DNA from: Bradyrhizobium tropiciagri | GTDB taxonomy: Bacteria; Pseudomonadota; Alphaproteobacteria; Rhizobiales; Xanthobacteraceae | Reading direction: 5' to 3' | Length of the DNA: 64,000 bases | Assembly (NCBI RefSeq): GCF_018130545.1 | Contig: NZ_JAFCKF010000002.1 | Coordinates: 806,001 to 870,000, forward strand | Part shown: positions 62,875-64,000 of the stretch, piece by piece | How positions within the stretch are numbered: position 1 is the stretch's first letter | Layout: the number at the start of each line of letters is the position of its first letter | Position numbers and translations under genes: made by a program | The notes under the pieces: model-generated | Database searches by the model: none | Told to the model about the DNA's origin: nothing | The model's input: only the letters and a program-made list of their open reading frames with translations

Positions 62875-63109
62875 GCAGTGTCCCCCTCAACTGTTTTGAT
62901 TGTCGGGCGCGCAAGCCACCAAGTCCCGAACAGGTCCCCGGCGGCGCCGCCATCTTTTTGTTGCAATGTAGCACGGCCGCGCAGTCCGTCTCGGGTGACT
63001 GCGGCCGAATGGCGCGGCTTGTGGAGGAACCGGCGCATTTCGTCAACACGTCGCGACCACGCCGGGGGGCCCATCGCAAGACCGCCCGCGCTTTGCTATC
63101 TTCACGGGC

Positions 63110-63790
63110 ATGACGTCACGCGACTCCGCCTCCTCCGAGATCACGCCCGAGGTGCTGCTGCGCGCCTATGCCTGCGGCATCTTCCCGATGGCGGAGAGCG
63201 CCGACGATCCGACGCTGTTCTGGGTCGAGCCGGAATTGCGCGGCGTGATTCCGTTCGAAGGCTTCCGCGTCGCCTCGCGCCTGGCGCGCACCGTGCGCTC
63301 GGATGCCTTCACCGTGACCGTCGATACCGCGTTCAAAGCCGTGATCGCCGGTTGCGCGGCACCGCAGCCCGGCCGCGACGACACCTGGATCAACAAGCGC
63401 ATCCGCGATCTCTATGTCGGGCTGCACGCCTCGGGCCATTGCCACAGCGTCGAGGTCTGGCAGGACGACAATCTGGTCGGCGGGCTCTATGGCGTCAGCC
63501 TCGGCCGCGCCTTCTTCGGCGAAAGCATGTTCCACACCGAACGCGACGCATCGAAGGTCGCGCTGGTGCATCTGGTGGCACGGCTGATCGCCGGCGGATT
63601 CGAACTGCTCGACACGCAATATGTGACCGAGCATCTGAAGACGTTTGGTGCGGTCGAGATCTCGCGGCGCCGCTATCGCGCGCTGCTCGACAAGGCGATC
63701 ACAGGCGCGCCGGCGGATTTCCGCAAGCTCGACGCCACACAGCCCGTCAAGGGCGCCGACGCACTGGCGATCATCGCGACGCGCAATTGA
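63110..63790 (+). CDS. aat: Leucyl/phenylalanyl-tRNA-protein transferase
   Basis: A 226-residue cytosolic enzyme that adds Leu or Phe from aminoacyl-tRNA to N-terminal Arg or Lys of proteins, marking them for ClpS/ClpAP (N-degron pathway). [68 protein letters not shown] (residues ~15-44 and ~107-144, shown in part here) are the conserved family regions. It faces the convergent Pro/Gln-rich gene. Confidence 0.95.
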   Translation: MTSRDSASSEITPEVLLRAYACGIFPMAESADDPTLFWVEPELRGVIPFEGFRVASRLARTVRSDAFTVTVDTAFKAVIAGCAAPQPGRDDTWINKRIRDLYVGLHASGHCHSVEVWQDDNLVGGLYGVSLGRAFFGESMFHTERDASKVALVHLVARLIAGGFELLDTQYVTEHLKTFGAVEISRRRYRALLDKAITGAPADFRKLDATQPVKGADALAIIATRN

Positions 63791-63795
63791 TTTAG

Positions 63796-63823
63796 CCCGG
63801 ACCGTGCTCTGGCACGATCCGGG
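63796..63823. terminator. Hairpin between aat and the convergent gene
   Basis: CCCGGACCGTGC (63796-63807), TCTG loop, GCACGATCCGGG (63812-63823), 12 bp with one mismatch. It has no T-run, so it may be a dispersed CCCGG palindrome acting as a two-way transcription end. Confidence 0.5.
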
Positions 63824-63831
63824 TTGCTCAA

Positions 63832-64000
63832 TCAGTTCCCGAATAATCCGCCGAACAACCCGCCCGGCCGCTGCTGCTGGGGCGGCGGAGGTGGCGGCTG
63901 CTGCTGGTATTGCGGCAACGGCTGCGGCGGCGGACGCGGCGCGGCCTGCTTCGGCGGCGCGCGCTTCTGGGCCGGCGGCGGAGGCGGCGTCGGTGCCTTC
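63832..64000 (-). CDS. Partial Pro/Gln-rich protein, probably DUF2155 family
   Basis: Only the last 56 codons lie in the window; the gene continues past 64000. The visible C-terminus is Pro/Gln-rich (PRPPPQPLPQYQQQPPPPPP) and ends in PGGLFGGLFGN before the TGA at 63834-63832. In Bradyrhizobium a DUF2155 protein with a proline-rich tail commonly lies next to aat (recall), hence the call; the DUF2155 domain itself would be in the unseen part. Confidence 0.55.
   Translation of the reverse strand, partial: KAPTPPPPPAQKRAPPKQAAPRPPPQPLPQYQQQPPPPPPQQQRPGGLFGGLFGN

Overview
The window is high-GC alphaproteobacterial chromosome, most likely Bradyrhizobium or a close Nitrobacteraceae relative. The reasons are the order rne / amiC / PBP1A / prfB, the aroQ-accB-accC run, DUF1236 and NodT-type proteins, GGAAC-N16-CGTT (EcfG-type) promoters, and several dispersed palindromic repeats of the kind common in Bradyrhizobium intergenic DNA. 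I see no rRNA, tRNA, CRISPR array, transposase or integrase.

Layout. 0-2.3 kb: a GST-SMR efflux operon with an array of ATGCA-NN-TGCAT boxes in front of it, and anmK. 2.4-6.4 kb: tyrS and an MFS transporter whose last ~180 bp are repeated 1 kb downstream, bracketing an AT-richer insertion with one broken gene. 6.4-12.5 kb: a very large AsmA/YhdP-like protein, a Bcp peroxiredoxin with a histone-like tail, and an M23 peptidase. 12.6-14.8 kb: an uncharacterised DUF6502-DUF5666 pair. 14.8-21.2 kb: a compact polysaccharide operon (small membrane protein, glycosyltransferase fused to an ABC-2 permease, Wzt-type ATPase, second glycosyltransferase, WaaL-like ligase), preceded by a promoter/operator module that also occurs in front of a neighbouring hypothetical gene. 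21.4-26.8 kb: a LivK-type binding protein, a NodU-like carbamoyltransferase, an EamA transporter and a 3-hydroxyisobutyrate dehydrogenase-like enzyme. 26.8-36 kb: the prfB / PBP1A / amiC operon, divergent from rne across a 704-bp gap. 36-45 kb: amino-acid oxidase, dctA, aminotransferase, M48 protease, DsbA-like protein, a hypothetical protein and an EcfG-type promoter with a DUF1236 protein. 45-51.4 kb: aroQ-accB-accC, then a three-gene two-component module behind a second EcfG-like promoter. 51.4-61.2 kb: a six-gene MdtABC/NodT efflux operon ending in two small exported proteins. 61.4-64 kb: a DASS transporter, aat and the 3' end of a proline/glutamine-rich protein.

The most interesting points are the glycosyltransferase-ABC permease fusion, the duplicated operator/promoter module beside it, the prfB start codon that is out of frame with an otherwise canonical programmed frameshift site, the 3'-end duplication around the 5.0-5.8 kb insertion, the His/Asp-rich insertion in RNase E, and the EcfG-like promoters. 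All calls are from reading the sequence; family names come from recognised motifs and recall, not from database searches.
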